Below, piece by piece: positions 38,699 to 47,516 of a stretch of 64,000 nucleotides of DNA. A program made the translations under genes and the position numbers. The stretch's first letter is position 1; each line of letters starts with the position of its first letter. The notes under the pieces were generated by a model that saw nothing but the letters and a program-made list of their open reading frames with translations, was not told the origin of the DNA and did no database searches. This stretch comes from Thiolinea disciformis DSM 14473. GTDB lineage: Bacteria > Pseudomonadota > Gammaproteobacteria > Thiotrichales > Thiotrichaceae. The stretch covers positions 1-64,000 of the forward strand of contig NZ_AQVE01000009.1 of the NCBI RefSeq assembly GCF_000371925.1, written 5' to 3'.

Positions 38699-39658
38699 AT
38701 GCCCCAAGCTCACTACCAAGATTTAGGTGATGGTATTTATTGCATTGACACCGCCTTATGCCGTGATGATTTTGCGGCTTGTTATTTGATTGTGGAAGGC
38801 GATACAGCGGCTTTTGTGGATAGTGGGACTTATCACAGCGTACCCTTGATTATGCAAGCGTTGGCAGACGTGGGTTTAAAGCCAGAAAATGTTCAATATG
38901 TAATTCCGACCCATGTGCATCTTGATCATGCGGGTGGTGCGGGTGAATTGATGCGTTTGTGCCCGAAAGCGACCATGATTGCGCATCCGAGGGGCGCAAC
39001 GCACATGATAGACCCTGCCAAACTGATCGCGGGAGCAAGTGCTGTTTATGGCGCAGAAGTCTTTGCTCGCGATTACGGAACCTTAACACCAGTACCCAAA
39101 GAACGCCTGATTAGCGCAGAAGATGGTTTTCAGTTCAATCTCAATGGCCGCCAACTAGGTTTCTATGACACCCCCGGCCATGCTAATCATCACGGTAGCA
39201 TCTTCGACGAACGTACTCGCTCATGGTTCACGGGTGACACCTTTGGCATATCCTACCGCGAATTCGACACCGAGCAAGGCGCTTGGTTATTCGCCACCAC
39301 TACCCCTGTGGCTTTCGACCCTGAAAGTTGGAAAAAAACCTTGCTCAAATACGAAAGCAAAAACCCCAACGCCATGTTACTGACGCATTATAGCCGTGTG
39401 ACCGAATTAGATCGCCTCTTCCCCTTATTACGCAAAAGCTTGCAAGACATGGTGGATATTGCCTTGAGTGAAGAACAGCAACCCGAAGGCCGCTTAGCCC
39501 GCATTCAAGAAAAAGTTGCAAAAAATCTGGTTGCCAGCGCACAAGCACATGGTGTCCGTTTCAGCGCAGCAAAAATTCGTGAGTTATTAGCGCTCGACAT
39601 TGATTTGAATGGTCAAGGTTTAGCGATTTGGCTGCAACGCCGCGCCAAAGCTGCCTAA
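38699..39658 (+). CDS. MBL-fold metallo-hydrolase
   Basis: 319 residues of the metallo-beta-lactamase fold. The binuclear metal motif HVHLDHAGG (~76-84), a downstream histidine in DTPGHANHHGS (~160-170) and the aspartate in FTGDTFG (~180) are present. Extra C-terminal helices cover ~225-319. The gene is immediately followed, with no gap, by a TauE/SafE exporter and then a fumarylacetoacetase-family enzyme, so the three form one operon. A hydrolase acting on a small thioester, lactone or sulfur compound is plausible; the substrate is not assignable. Confidence 0.85.
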   Translation: MPQAHYQDLGDGIYCIDTALCRDDFAACYLIVEGDTAAFVDSGTYHSVPLIMQALADVGLKPENVQYVIPTHVHLDHAGGAGELMRLCPKATMIAHPRGATHMIDPAKLIAGASAVYGAEVFARDYGTLTPVPKERLISAEDGFQFNLNGRQLGFYDTPGHANHHGSIFDERTRSWFTGDTFGISYREFDTEQGAWLFATTTPVAFDPESWKKTLLKYESKNPNAMLLTHYSRVTELDRLFPLLRKSLQDMVDIALSEEQQPEGRLARIQEKVAKNLVASAQAHGVRFSAAKIRELLALDIDLNGQGLAIWLQRRAKAA

Positions 39659-40411
39659 ATGGAGTGGAGTGTTCAAGCGTGGTTGCTGACCTTTATCGCG
39701 GTTACGATTGTAGGGATTTCTAAAGGCGGCTTTGGTGGTGGGTTTGGCATGTTAGCCGTACCCATCATGGCACTTGCCATGCCACCGATGGTGGCTGCTG
39801 CCATTTTATTGCCTGTACTGTGCGCCATGGATTTGATGGCGATGCGTGCTTATTGGCGGCGTTGGTCATTGGAACATATTAAAATCACCGTCCCTGCTGC
39901 ACTGATTGGTACCGTCGTAGGCGCCTTCACCTTCCAATATCTAAATGCTGATCATATTCGCTTTGTCATTGGACTCATCTCAACCGGTTTTGCCTTAAAT
40001 AATTGGTTCAAACCGGCACAACGTTGGATGAAAAACAAGCCAAGTCCGAATGCAGGGAGGTTTTGGGCGTTTATTGCTGGTTTGACGAGCTTTGTTTCTC
40101 ACACAGGCGGCCCCCCATTGAGCGTTTATCTGCTGCCGCAACAGTTAGCGAAAACTACCCTACAGGCAACCACAGTACTGTTTTTCACCATCGTCAATTA
40201 CTTCAAACTTATTCCTTATGCGATACTAGGCCAACTTAACTTCAGTAATTTTAAAATCTCGCTGATGCTGTTGCCATTGGCGGCTCTTGCCATTGGGGTG
40301 GGGGTGTATTTGCATAAGCGCGTCTCGGACAAATTGTTTTACCAGATTACTTATCTAGTGTTATTTTTGACTGGTTTGAAGTTGCTCTATGACGGTTGGC
40401 GAGGGTTTTAG
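39659..40411 (+). CDS. TauE/SafE (TSUP) family anion exporter
   Basis: 250 residues with about eight membrane segments and the family's repeated GxGGGFG-type glycine motif at the start of the first helix pair (KGGFGGGFGMLAVP, ~21-34). TSUP proteins move small anions such as sulfite, sulfoacetate or other organic acids. The ATG directly follows the hydrolase stop codon, and the next gene's ribosome site lies at its own stop, so translation is tightly coupled in this three-gene unit. Confidence 0.85.
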   Translation: MEWSVQAWLLTFIAVTIVGISKGGFGGGFGMLAVPIMALAMPPMVAAAILLPVLCAMDLMAMRAYWRRWSLEHIKITVPAALIGTVVGAFTFQYLNADHIRFVIGLISTGFALNNWFKPAQRWMKNKPSPNAGRFWAFIAGLTSFVSHTGGPPLSVYLLPQQLAKTTLQATTVLFFTIVNYFKLIPYAILGQLNFSNFKISLMLLPLAALAIGVGVYLHKRVSDKLFYQITYLVLFLTGLKLLYDGWRGF

Positions 40412-40419
40412 GAGGGTTT

Positions 40420-41298
40420 ATGCGTTTAGGAACTTGTCGTTATCAGAACCAACCGTATGTGTTTATTGAGCAAGACGACCACTTAATTTTACCTGCGCTC
40501 GAACCTGCTTTCGCACAAGCGGGTTGGCACGATTTACAAAGCCTGATTGAACACAAGGCCGATTTTAATGCAGCTTTAAGTCAAGCCACAACCAATATGC
40601 GAGTGGCCGCAAAAGATGTGCAATGGCTTGCCCCGATTCCTCGCCCACGCAAAAATATTATGTGCATGGGCTTAAATTATTTCGAACATATTGAAGAAGC
40701 TTTAAATTTGACAGGCAAAACCGCCAAAAAGCCAACTTATCCGATTGTATTTACCAAATCAGTCACCAGCGTCATTGGGCATGAAACGGATATTCCGTAT
40801 GACCCTGATACTTGTTCACAATTAGACTGGGAGTCCGAATTAGGGGTCATTATTGGCAAAACAGGGCGAAAAATTAGCCCCGAGAATGCACTGGATTATG
40901 TGTTCGGCTATACCGTCATTAATGATATTAGTGCGCGCGATATTCAGCTTAATCATAAGCAATATTTCCTCGGTAAAAGTCTTGATGGTGCTTGCCCTAT
41001 TGGCCCCGTGATTGTTACCAAAGATGAAATCAGCGACCCACAGCAACTCACTATTGCTTGCCGCGTGAATGGCGTGACGAAGCAAGCTTCCAATACTCGC
41101 TTTATGTTATTCACTATTGCGGAAATCATTGCCACACTATCACGCGCCATGCCTTTAGAAGCTGGTGATATTATTGCCACCGGAACTCCGAGCGGTGTCG
41201 GTTTTGCGCGTAATCCACCGGAATATTTGCAGATCGGCGATGTGGTCGAGTGTGAAGTAGAAAAGATCGGCGTGTTGCGCAATCGGGTTAGTGCTTAA
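40420..41298 (+). CDS. Fumarylacetoacetate hydrolase family protein
   Basis: 292 residues with the FAH fold: RPRKNIMCMGLNY, the metal ligands in DWESELGVIIGKTGRKI (Glu/Asp pattern) and GYTVINDISARD, and GDIIATGTPSGVG near the C-terminus. Members hydrolyse or decarboxylate beta-diketo or 2-oxo acids in catabolism. I chose the ATG at 40420, preceded by AGGAGGG; a TTG at 40396 in frame lies inside the previous gene. It is the last gene of the MBL-TSUP-FAH operon. The exact reaction is not readable. Confidence 0.9.
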   Translation: MRLGTCRYQNQPYVFIEQDDHLILPALEPAFAQAGWHDLQSLIEHKADFNAALSQATTNMRVAAKDVQWLAPIPRPRKNIMCMGLNYFEHIEEALNLTGKTAKKPTYPIVFTKSVTSVIGHETDIPYDPDTCSQLDWESELGVIIGKTGRKISPENALDYVFGYTVINDISARDIQLNHKQYFLGKSLDGACPIGPVIVTKDEISDPQQLTIACRVNGVTKQASNTRFMLFTIAEIIATLSRAMPLEAGDIIATGTPSGVGFARNPPEYLQIGDVVECEVEKIGVLRNRVSA

Positions 41299-41299
41299 A

Positions 41300-42802
41300 C
41301 TAAGCCAGACGATCCAAAGCACGATAAGACAGCGCTTCTGTTAAATGGCGCGTTTGAATCGCATCACTCTCTGCCAAATCAGCAATGGTACGCGACACTT
41401 TCAAAATGCGGTGATAGGCACGTGCAGAAAGCTTAAACTGTTCCATGGCATGGCTTAATAAATGTTGATCTTTAGGGGCAAGCGTACAATAACGATCGAC
41501 CTCCCCTCCACTCAGCGCATGATTAGTTTTTTGCTGGCGCTCATATTGACGCTCGCGTGCTTGGAGTACTCGTGTACGCACCACTGCACTAGACTCCCCT
41601 GTTTTTAACGACTGTAGATCCTCCTGTTTCACGCGTGGCACATCAACTTGTAAATCAATTCGATCCAAAAAAGGTGCAGAAATGCGTGCACGATGGCGTT
41701 TTTGCTGCTCTGGCGTACATTCGCAATGGGCTTGAAAATCACAAGCACGCCCCTGCGGACAAGGATTCATGGCCGCTACTAACTGAAACTGAGCCGGATA
41801 AGTTGCTTGGCGTGCCGCACGCGATAAGGTAATGCGGCCAGTTTCTAAAGGCTCACGCAAAACATCCAAGACCTTACGATCAAACTCTGTCAGCTCATCC
41901 AGAAATAACACACCATGATGAGCTAAAGAAATTTCGCCCGGCTTTACACTTGATCCACCACCCACCAAGGCTACACCAGAGGAAGTATGATGCGGCTCGC
42001 GCACAGGACGCCTACCCCAATCATTTGCATCAAAACCCAAATGACTAATCGAAGCAAGTGTGGCAGCCTCTAAGGCCTCTTGTTCACTTAAGTCGGGCAA
42101 AATAGTAGCCAGTCGACTGGCTAACATCGTTTTACCCGTGCCGGGCGGCCCCACCATTAAGAGATTGTGACCACCTGCCGCAGCAATTTCCAACGCACGT
42201 CGTGCTGGAAACTGACCTTTTACCTCACTTAAATCCATCGAGTAACTGGTTTTGTGGCGCTCTATAGCTTGTTGCCAACGCACTAAGCGCTTGACCCCTT
42301 GCAAATGTTCGACAACTTTTGCTAAATCTTGAGCGGGAAAAACGTCTAATCCCTGTATAATGCCTGCTTCGGGAGCATTATCGGCTGGTAAAATCAATTT
42401 GCGCCCACTCACTCGTGCTTTAATTGCGGTTGGTAGCACACCACGCACCGCACGCAATTGCCCGCCCAAGGATAATTCACCAATAAACTCATAATCCTGA
42501 AAAGTATCTGCTGGAATCTGCTCACTAGCCGCTAAAATGCCCAAGGCGATCGGCAAATCAAAACGACCACCATCTTTGGGAATATCCGCAGGCGCTAAAT
42601 TCACCGTAATCCGCTTAATCGGAAAGCTAAAACCTGAATTAATAATGGCTGCACGCACCCGATCACGGCTCTCGCGCACCGCCATTTCTGCCAATCCCAC
42701 GATTGAAAAGCTGGGCAAACCATTGGCAAGATGAACTTCGGTACTGACTAGAGGAGCATCCAAACCAGCATTCGTTCGGCTATACACAATGGCTAAATTC
42801 AT
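41300..42802 (-). CDS. comM: ComM/YifB family AAA+ ATPase
   Basis: About 500 residues. The N-terminal ChlI-like domain opens with MNLAIVYSRTNAGLDAPLV, the AAA+ core has Walker A GPPGTGKTM (~218-226) and a FLDELTEF Walker B, and a C-terminal Mg-chelatase-like domain follows. ComM is a hexameric helicase that extends branch migration in natural transformation. The start at 42802 matches the family; the frame is open to 42850 with a less likely N-terminal extension. It is convergent with the FAH gene, the two stops almost touching. Confidence 0.9.
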   Translation of the reverse strand: MNLAIVYSRTNAGLDAPLVSTEVHLANGLPSFSIVGLAEMAVRESRDRVRAAIINSGFSFPIKRITVNLAPADIPKDGGRFDLPIALGILAASEQIPADTFQDYEFIGELSLGGQLRAVRGVLPTAIKARVSGRKLILPADNAPEAGIIQGLDVFPAQDLAKVVEHLQGVKRLVRWQQAIERHKTSYSMDLSEVKGQFPARRALEIAAAGGHNLLMVGPPGTGKTMLASRLATILPDLSEQEALEAATLASISHLGFDANDWGRRPVREPHHTSSGVALVGGGSSVKPGEISLAHHGVLFLDELTEFDRKVLDVLREPLETGRITLSRAARQATYPAQFQLVAAMNPCPQGRACDFQAHCECTPEQQKRHRARISAPFLDRIDLQVDVPRVKQEDLQSLKTGESSAVVRTRVLQARERQYERQQKTNHALSGGEVDRYCTLAPKDQHLLSHAMEQFKLSARAYHRILKVSRTIADLAESDAIQTRHLTEALSYRALDRLA

Positions 42803-42959
42803 GGCAATGTCAGTTATTATTATAAATGCTGCTATTTTGCCAACGTTCATTTTCCCATTTCAACCGTACACGACGGATGGGAAACACCTATCACCTAATC
42901 CTTGCCAATTAAACAGAGCCTTATTTTTTATTAATAGGCATTATGGCGTAATAGCTGTT

Positions 42960-43202
42960 ATGAATACACAACACGCTTCTTCATCTATACTACTTTTCAC
43001 AGGTAGTTTTATTAGTGGTGCAGCCTTAGGTTTAATCGCCATGTTGCAAGAAACCAAAGGTGCTGCATTAGTTAACAATTTGACTCAGACCGATGTCAAT
43101 CATTTACTGCATTTGTTTATAACGCTACTCAGTCTAGGATTTAGCTTGGGCTTAGTGACCACTTTATTGGCGCGCGGTATTTCTCTCGTTTTTTCCGAAT
43201 AA
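42960..43202 (+). CDS. Small two-helix membrane protein of unknown function
   Basis: 80 residues with two hydrophobic helices (about 10-30, SILLFTGSFISGAALGLIAML, and 50-72, LFITLLSLGFSLGLVTTLL). ATG 42960 is used; the frame extends upstream to 42789 but that part overlaps comM's start region and looks unrelated. Followed by a clear terminator. No family is recognised. Confidence 0.5.
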   Translation: MNTQHASSSILLFTGSFISGAALGLIAMLQETKGAALVNNLTQTDVNHLLHLFITLLSLGFSLGLVTTLLARGISLVFSE

Positions 43203-43253
43203 CTCTGTTTTTAATAATCCTTGAGTGTTAACACTACAAGGATTAGATAAAAG

Positions 43254-43279
43254 AAAGCCCGCTCTAAAGCGGGCTTTTT
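43254..43279. terminator. Rho-independent terminator between convergent genes
   Basis: A 9-bp stem (AAAGCCCGC/GCGGGCTTT) with loop TCTAAA is followed by T residues on the plus strand; the minus strand also gives a T-rich tail. It separates the small membrane protein gene from the convergent secreted protein gene. Confidence 0.85.
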
Positions 43280-43298
43280 ATTAGGAGCCTTTAAGTCA

Positions 43299-44942
43299 TT
43301 ATTGGCGACAACCATCCCACCAGCATGGACGACTTTTAATAAAGTTTAATAAGGCTTGATGCTTAGGAGCTTGGCTCGTTGGCTGGCTCACATACTCTTT
43401 ACTCCCCCAAGCGCCATAACGGCGATAAGTGCGGGGTGAAGTATAGTGCATAAATAAAGTGGTATTACCGTCTTGCGCCCAACCATTTAAGAATCTAGTA
43501 TAAAAGGTAGCCATTTGTGGATGACGATTAGCTTGATACAACAAGGGATTTGGCATTTGCATATCATCAGTCGTCTTAAAATCTACCAATCCTTGACCAC
43601 CTTCATAGGCCATAAGGGGTAGATTATATTTTGCTGCTACCACACCTTGTTTATGCACAAACTCTAAAACATTATTAATGGAATAACGATACTGATCATC
43701 CGTTAATAATTTAAACGTTTGATCTAAGGTGCGTACTGTTTGAATCGATTGATGATCGCCAAAGAAATAAGGCCCAATCGCAAAAGCATCTGCATATTTA
43801 TAAGCATCCTTATGACTTAAAATGGTTTCAGTCACTTGAGTATCAATAGTCCAGCCACTCAAAATACGCACTAGACGTTGGCTACCCCCAAACACATTCG
43901 CCCAAATCTTAAAGATTTCGACTGAACGTTCGGAATAAAAGCGATAACCTGCACGATTCTTATTGCTGTCCAAGCGACGCGCCATGCCCATGTCACGCAC
44001 ATAGTTACCTTGTAAGAAAATGAAGTTCCATGTTTCATTACTGTATTCAATGTGCGGCTTTAAATTCGGGCGCAAGCGTTGTTTGACCAACTGAGCAAAC
44101 TGCGTCACATAGTTATTGTCTGCTGCATGAGGAATCGTGAACCAAGGATGCGCATTGACACGATTAGCTAATTCAATTTGAATTTCAATCGGTGCGCCAC
44201 GGGTACCTTGCTTGCCCCCCCAAGTAGCATCAGTCATTTTATTACGCTGATTCCATGAAGAACGTGGGTCATTACTCACCCCGCTAAAATTCATGTAACG
44301 AATTGCTTTGAAATCCTTCATATAGTTTAAATAATCAGGATTAAAAATTTGCTGTGCGTAATTTTGCTCGAAGGACTGGTAATTGCCCGGACAGGCTCCG
44401 GCATTTGGTACGCGCTTGAAAGGATTATTAGCGCACATCCCATCAGGGGGTAAAATACGAATATTGCGTACATAGTTATTAGGGTTGGACTCTACAATGC
44501 GCAAAGTCGCGTCGAATTTATTATCACTGCCCGGTGTCAGGCTAATAATTTCACGCCCAGGCTCCATCGAGACCAATTTTGCATCACCACCGAATTGGAT
44601 TTTGCCTTGACCATCGTATAACACAATGTACTGGCCACTTGGGATGGCTGCGCTGGGCAAATTACTTAAAAAACGTGTTCCCGCAATTTGACCGTTTAAA
44701 CGCGCGGGCCAACCATCAGCATCCATTTGGACATTTTGTCCCGTAAGCCAAGGGCGCGCTTCTGCAAACGGTAAAGCAGCACGGAATAAGTCAATGAAAG
44801 GCACACTTGAATCGTCCTCAGTGACTTCATTGGTATTAGAACCCAGAGCTGAAGCTTGGTTATTAGCAGCTACCCACGGTGTTGCACCCAATAAGCAAGC
44901 AGCAACTAAGCCTAGGCTAAATTTGTTGAGAAACAATCGCAT
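43299..44942 (-). CDS. Large secreted protein, possibly glycoside-hydrolase-like
   Basis: 547 residues with a signal peptide (1-26, cut after WVAA). The middle region has segments such as HPWFTIPHAADNNYV, HIEYSNETWN and PLMAYEGGQGL, whose acidic residues at strand ends recall TIM-barrel glycoside hydrolases, where a NE and a later E serve as acid/base and nucleophile. Homologues are often called cellulose-binding proteins on weak grounds. Six cysteines are spread along the chain, including a C-terminal CWWDGC. A carbohydrate-active, extracellular or periplasmic role is inferred. It is a single-gene unit. Confidence 0.6.
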   Translation of the reverse strand: MRLFLNKFSLGLVAACLLGATPWVAANNQASALGSNTNEVTEDDSSVPFIDLFRAALPFAEARPWLTGQNVQMDADGWPARLNGQIAGTRFLSNLPSAAIPSGQYIVLYDGQGKIQFGGDAKLVSMEPGREIISLTPGSDNKFDATLRIVESNPNNYVRNIRILPPDGMCANNPFKRVPNAGACPGNYQSFEQNYAQQIFNPDYLNYMKDFKAIRYMNFSGVSNDPRSSWNQRNKMTDATWGGKQGTRGAPIEIQIELANRVNAHPWFTIPHAADNNYVTQFAQLVKQRLRPNLKPHIEYSNETWNFIFLQGNYVRDMGMARRLDSNKNRAGYRFYSERSVEIFKIWANVFGGSQRLVRILSGWTIDTQVTETILSHKDAYKYADAFAIGPYFFGDHQSIQTVRTLDQTFKLLTDDQYRYSINNVLEFVHKQGVVAAKYNLPLMAYEGGQGLVDFKTTDDMQMPNPLLYQANRHPQMATFYTRFLNGWAQDGNTTLFMHYTSPRTYRRYGAWGSKEYVSQPTSQAPKHQALLNFIKSRPCWWDGCRQ

Positions 44943-45099
44943 GTGTTCTTATTCCTTCATTTTAGAGTCATAATTAGTGACACTATTTTAATGTTAGGTT
45001 CACTTTCTATAAATCATTCCATCGACTAAACGTCATGTTTTCGAGCCAGCCCGTTTCATCCAAGCGCATCGATAGCTCATCGTCAAGCAATCTTGTTTA

Positions 45100-45116
45100 C
45101 CTGTACTAGGTACAGG
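45100..45116. promoter_or_regulatory. Perfect 7+3+7 palindrome in the ndk promoter region
   Basis: CCTGTAC-TAG-GTACAGG lies 64 bp before the ndk start, immediately upstream of a TACACT -10-like hexamer (45120-45125), so a bound protein would block the promoter. The half-sites resemble LexA (CTGT...ACAG), but the spacing is 7 rather than the 8 needed in E. coli. The cognate regulator is unknown. Confidence 0.45.
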
Positions 45117-45179
45117 CATTACACTATGCGCCGCAAAACGTTTATTCTATCTTCACTCAAGATTTATTGGAGTTACACT

Positions 45180-45608
45180 GTGGCCATTGAGCAAACTATT
45201 TCTATTATTAAACCAGATGCTGTTGCAAAAAACGTGATTGGTCAAATTTATAGCCGCTTCGAACAAGCCGGTTTGAAGATTGTGGCGGCTAGAATGATAC
45301 ACCTGAGCAAGGAACAAGCAGAAGGTTTTTATGCTGTTCATAAAGAAAGACCTTTCTTTAACGATTTAGTTGCATTTATGACATCAGGCCCAGTCATGGT
45401 TCAAGTCTTAGAGGGTGAAAATGCTGTCGCTAAGAATCGCGAATTGATGGGTGCAACCAATCCTAAGAACGCTGACAAAGGTACCATTCGTGCGGATTTC
45501 GCTGATAGTATCGATGAAAATGCTGTTCATGGTTCTGACAGCCTAGAAAACGCTAAAATTGAGATCGCTTATTTCTTTAAAGATGGTCTTTGCCCACGTA
45601 CACGTTGA
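45180..45608 (+). CDS. ndk: Nucleoside diphosphate kinase
   Basis: 142 residues that transfer phosphate between nucleoside tri- and diphosphates through a phosphohistidine. The active-site histidine is in NAVHGSDS. The N-terminus [21 protein letters not shown] matches the family when the GTG at 45180 is used as start (GGAG 8-9 bases upstream). An upstream ATG at 45093 would add 29 residues with no homology. It heads the ndk-rlmN-pilW-rodZ-yfgM-der run. Confidence 0.97.
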   Translation: MAIEQTISIIKPDAVAKNVIGQIYSRFEQAGLKIVAARMIHLSKEQAEGFYAVHKERPFFNDLVAFMTSGPVMVQVLEGENAVAKNRELMGATNPKNADKGTIRADFADSIDENAVHGSDSLENAKIEIAYFFKDGLCPRTR

Positions 45609-45632
45609 TTAGCGCTGCGCTAAGGTTATTTT

Positions 45633-46739
45633 GTGACAGATTTTGCTCGCACTAATTTGCTGAATTTTAGCCATGATGGACTAAAAGACTATTTCGCTAG
45701 CCTTGGCGAGAAACCCTTTCGTGCTACCCAAGTCTTGAAATGGATACACCAACAGGGTGTCGATAGCATCGAGCAGATGACAAATCTGAGCAAAACCATG
45801 CGTAACTACCTTCAAGAGCACGCTGAAATTCGTGCTCCTGAAGTGATGTCAGAACACCGCTCCATCGATGGCACCTGTAAGTGGTTGGTACGCTTAGAAA
45901 GCGGCAATGCCATCGAAATGGTCTTTATCCCAGAAGATGATCGGGGCACTTTGTGTATTTCCTCACAAGTGGGCTGTTCCTTAGATTGCACATTCTGTGC
46001 CACAGCGCGCCAAGGTTTTAACCGTAATCTGAGTGTTGCCGAAATTATTGGGCAATTATGGATTGCAAAACGCGCTTTACAGCCGGATGCTAAATCAGCG
46101 CGCGCTATCACCAATGTAGTCATGATGGGCATGGGTGAGCCACTATTGAATTTTGATAATGTGGTGGCCGCGATGCAACTGATGCTGGACGATAATGCTT
46201 ATGGCTTAAGTCGGCGTCGCGTGACAGTCAGTACTTCAGGGGTTGTCCCAGCTCTAGATCGCTTAGGCGATGTGATTGATGTATCGCTGGCTGTCTCTTT
46301 ACATGCACCTAATAATGAATTGCGTGATAAGCTGGTTCCGCTCAATCGCAAATACCCGATTGAAGTACTCTTACCAGCTTGCCAACGATTTTTAGATAAA
46401 AAAGACAATCAACGCAATCATATTACTTGGGAATATGTAATGCTTGATGGGGTAAACGATAGTGATCAGCACGCTCATGAGCTAGCTAAGCTATTGAAAG
46501 ATATACCTTCTAAAATTAATCTGATACCTTTTAATCCGTTCCCAGATACGCGTTATAAGCGCTCTAGTAACAATCGGATTTATCGGTTTCGTGATATTTT
46601 AACAAACTACGGTTATACCATAACAACACGAAAAACGCGGGGCGATGATATTGAAGCGGCATGTGGGCAGTTAGCAGGCCAAGTGAATGATCGCAGTCGT
46701 AGAGAGATACATTTCGCCCGGCTTGAACAGGGGCTTTAA
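45633..46739 (+). CDS. rlmN: Dual-specificity 23S rRNA/tRNA adenine-C2 methyltransferase
   Basis: A radical SAM enzyme that methylates C2 of A2503 in 23S rRNA and A37 in some tRNAs. The cluster motif is CSLDCTFC in [19 protein letters not shown] (~116-123). The C-terminal catalytic cysteine is in [11 protein letters not shown] (~350). A GTG start at 45633 gives the usual 368 residues. It is followed 2 bp later by pilW. Confidence 0.96.
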   Translation: MTDFARTNLLNFSHDGLKDYFASLGEKPFRATQVLKWIHQQGVDSIEQMTNLSKTMRNYLQEHAEIRAPEVMSEHRSIDGTCKWLVRLESGNAIEMVFIPEDDRGTLCISSQVGCSLDCTFCATARQGFNRNLSVAEIIGQLWIAKRALQPDAKSARAITNVVMMGMGEPLLNFDNVVAAMQLMLDDNAYGLSRRRVTVSTSGVVPALDRLGDVIDVSLAVSLHAPNNELRDKLVPLNRKYPIEVLLPACQRFLDKKDNQRNHITWEYVMLDGVNDSDQHAHELAKLLKDIPSKINLIPFNPFPDTRYKRSSNNRIYRFRDILTNYGYTITTRKTRGDDIEAACGQLAGQVNDRSRREIHFARLEQGL

Positions 46740-46741
46740 TA

Positions 46742-47491
46742 ATGAAAACAATAAAAGGCTTAGCCGCTTTGCTGCTATGTGTAGCTTTGAGCGGTTGCGA
46801 GACGACATCTAGCCAACCAAAAACGAGTGATGCAAAAACTGCCGATTATTACGCCGACTTAGGTATTGGGTATTTGCAGAAAGAACGACTTGATTTAGCC
46901 AATGAAAACTTACAAAAAGCCTTGGTTAAAAATCCACGTTCCTCTAAAGCGCATCATTATTATGCCCTGTTACAAGATCGTTTAGGCTATAATGAACAAG
47001 CAAGGGTACACTTTCGCAAAGCCTTAGAGCGCGATGGTCGTAATCCTGAATTATTAAATAATTATGGCTCGCATTTATGTAAAACGGGCGCTTATGCAGA
47101 AGCGGTTAAGGCATTTTCGGTGGCCTTCAGTAATCCTCTGTATCCTACCCCTGAATTTGCATATACCAATGCAGGCGTTTGTTTACAAAAACAAGGGGAT
47201 TATGTGCAAGCCGAACACCATTATCGCCTTGCCTTAGAGCGCAACCCCAAATTTGCGTTAGCATTATATCGAATGGCCGAAATTGAGCACATGCGTGGCG
47301 AAAATGCCAAAGCACAAGCGTTCCTTTATCGGTATAATGAGCAAGGCTCAGACACACCCGAAACCTTGTGGTTGTGTACTAAGATAAACCGAGCCTTAAA
47401 TGACACTGATCAAGCGGAGAAATGCGCAACAACCCTATTAGCGCGCTTCCCCAAAAGCAATGAAGCTGCTAGCTTAAATCAAGGTAGCTAG
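46742..47491 (+). CDS. pilW: Type IV pilus pilotin, TPR lipoprotein PilW/PilF
   Basis: 249 residues with a lipoprotein signal (LCVALSGC, Cys ~19) and about five to six TPR repeats (for example YADLGIGYLQKERLDLANENL, SKAHHYYALLQDRLGYNEQA). PilF/PilW pilotins help assemble the PilQ secretin in the outer membrane. No pilus gene is in this window, but the position between rlmN and rodZ is the conserved one. Confidence 0.92.
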   Translation: MKTIKGLAALLLCVALSGCETTSSQPKTSDAKTADYYADLGIGYLQKERLDLANENLQKALVKNPRSSKAHHYYALLQDRLGYNEQARVHFRKALERDGRNPELLNNYGSHLCKTGAYAEAVKAFSVAFSNPLYPTPEFAYTNAGVCLQKQGDYVQAEHHYRLALERNPKFALALYRMAEIEHMRGENAKAQAFLYRYNEQGSDTPETLWLCTKINRALNDTDQAEKCATTLLARFPKSNEAASLNQGS

Positions 47492-47516
47492 CTGTTATGA
47501 TTCCATGGAGCTGGGC

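Noticed and set aside
45100-45116. LexA (SOS) box at the ndk promoter
   Set aside because: The half-sites CTGT/ACAG are 7 bases apart rather than the 8 of the E. coli site, so I keep it only as an unassigned palindrome.
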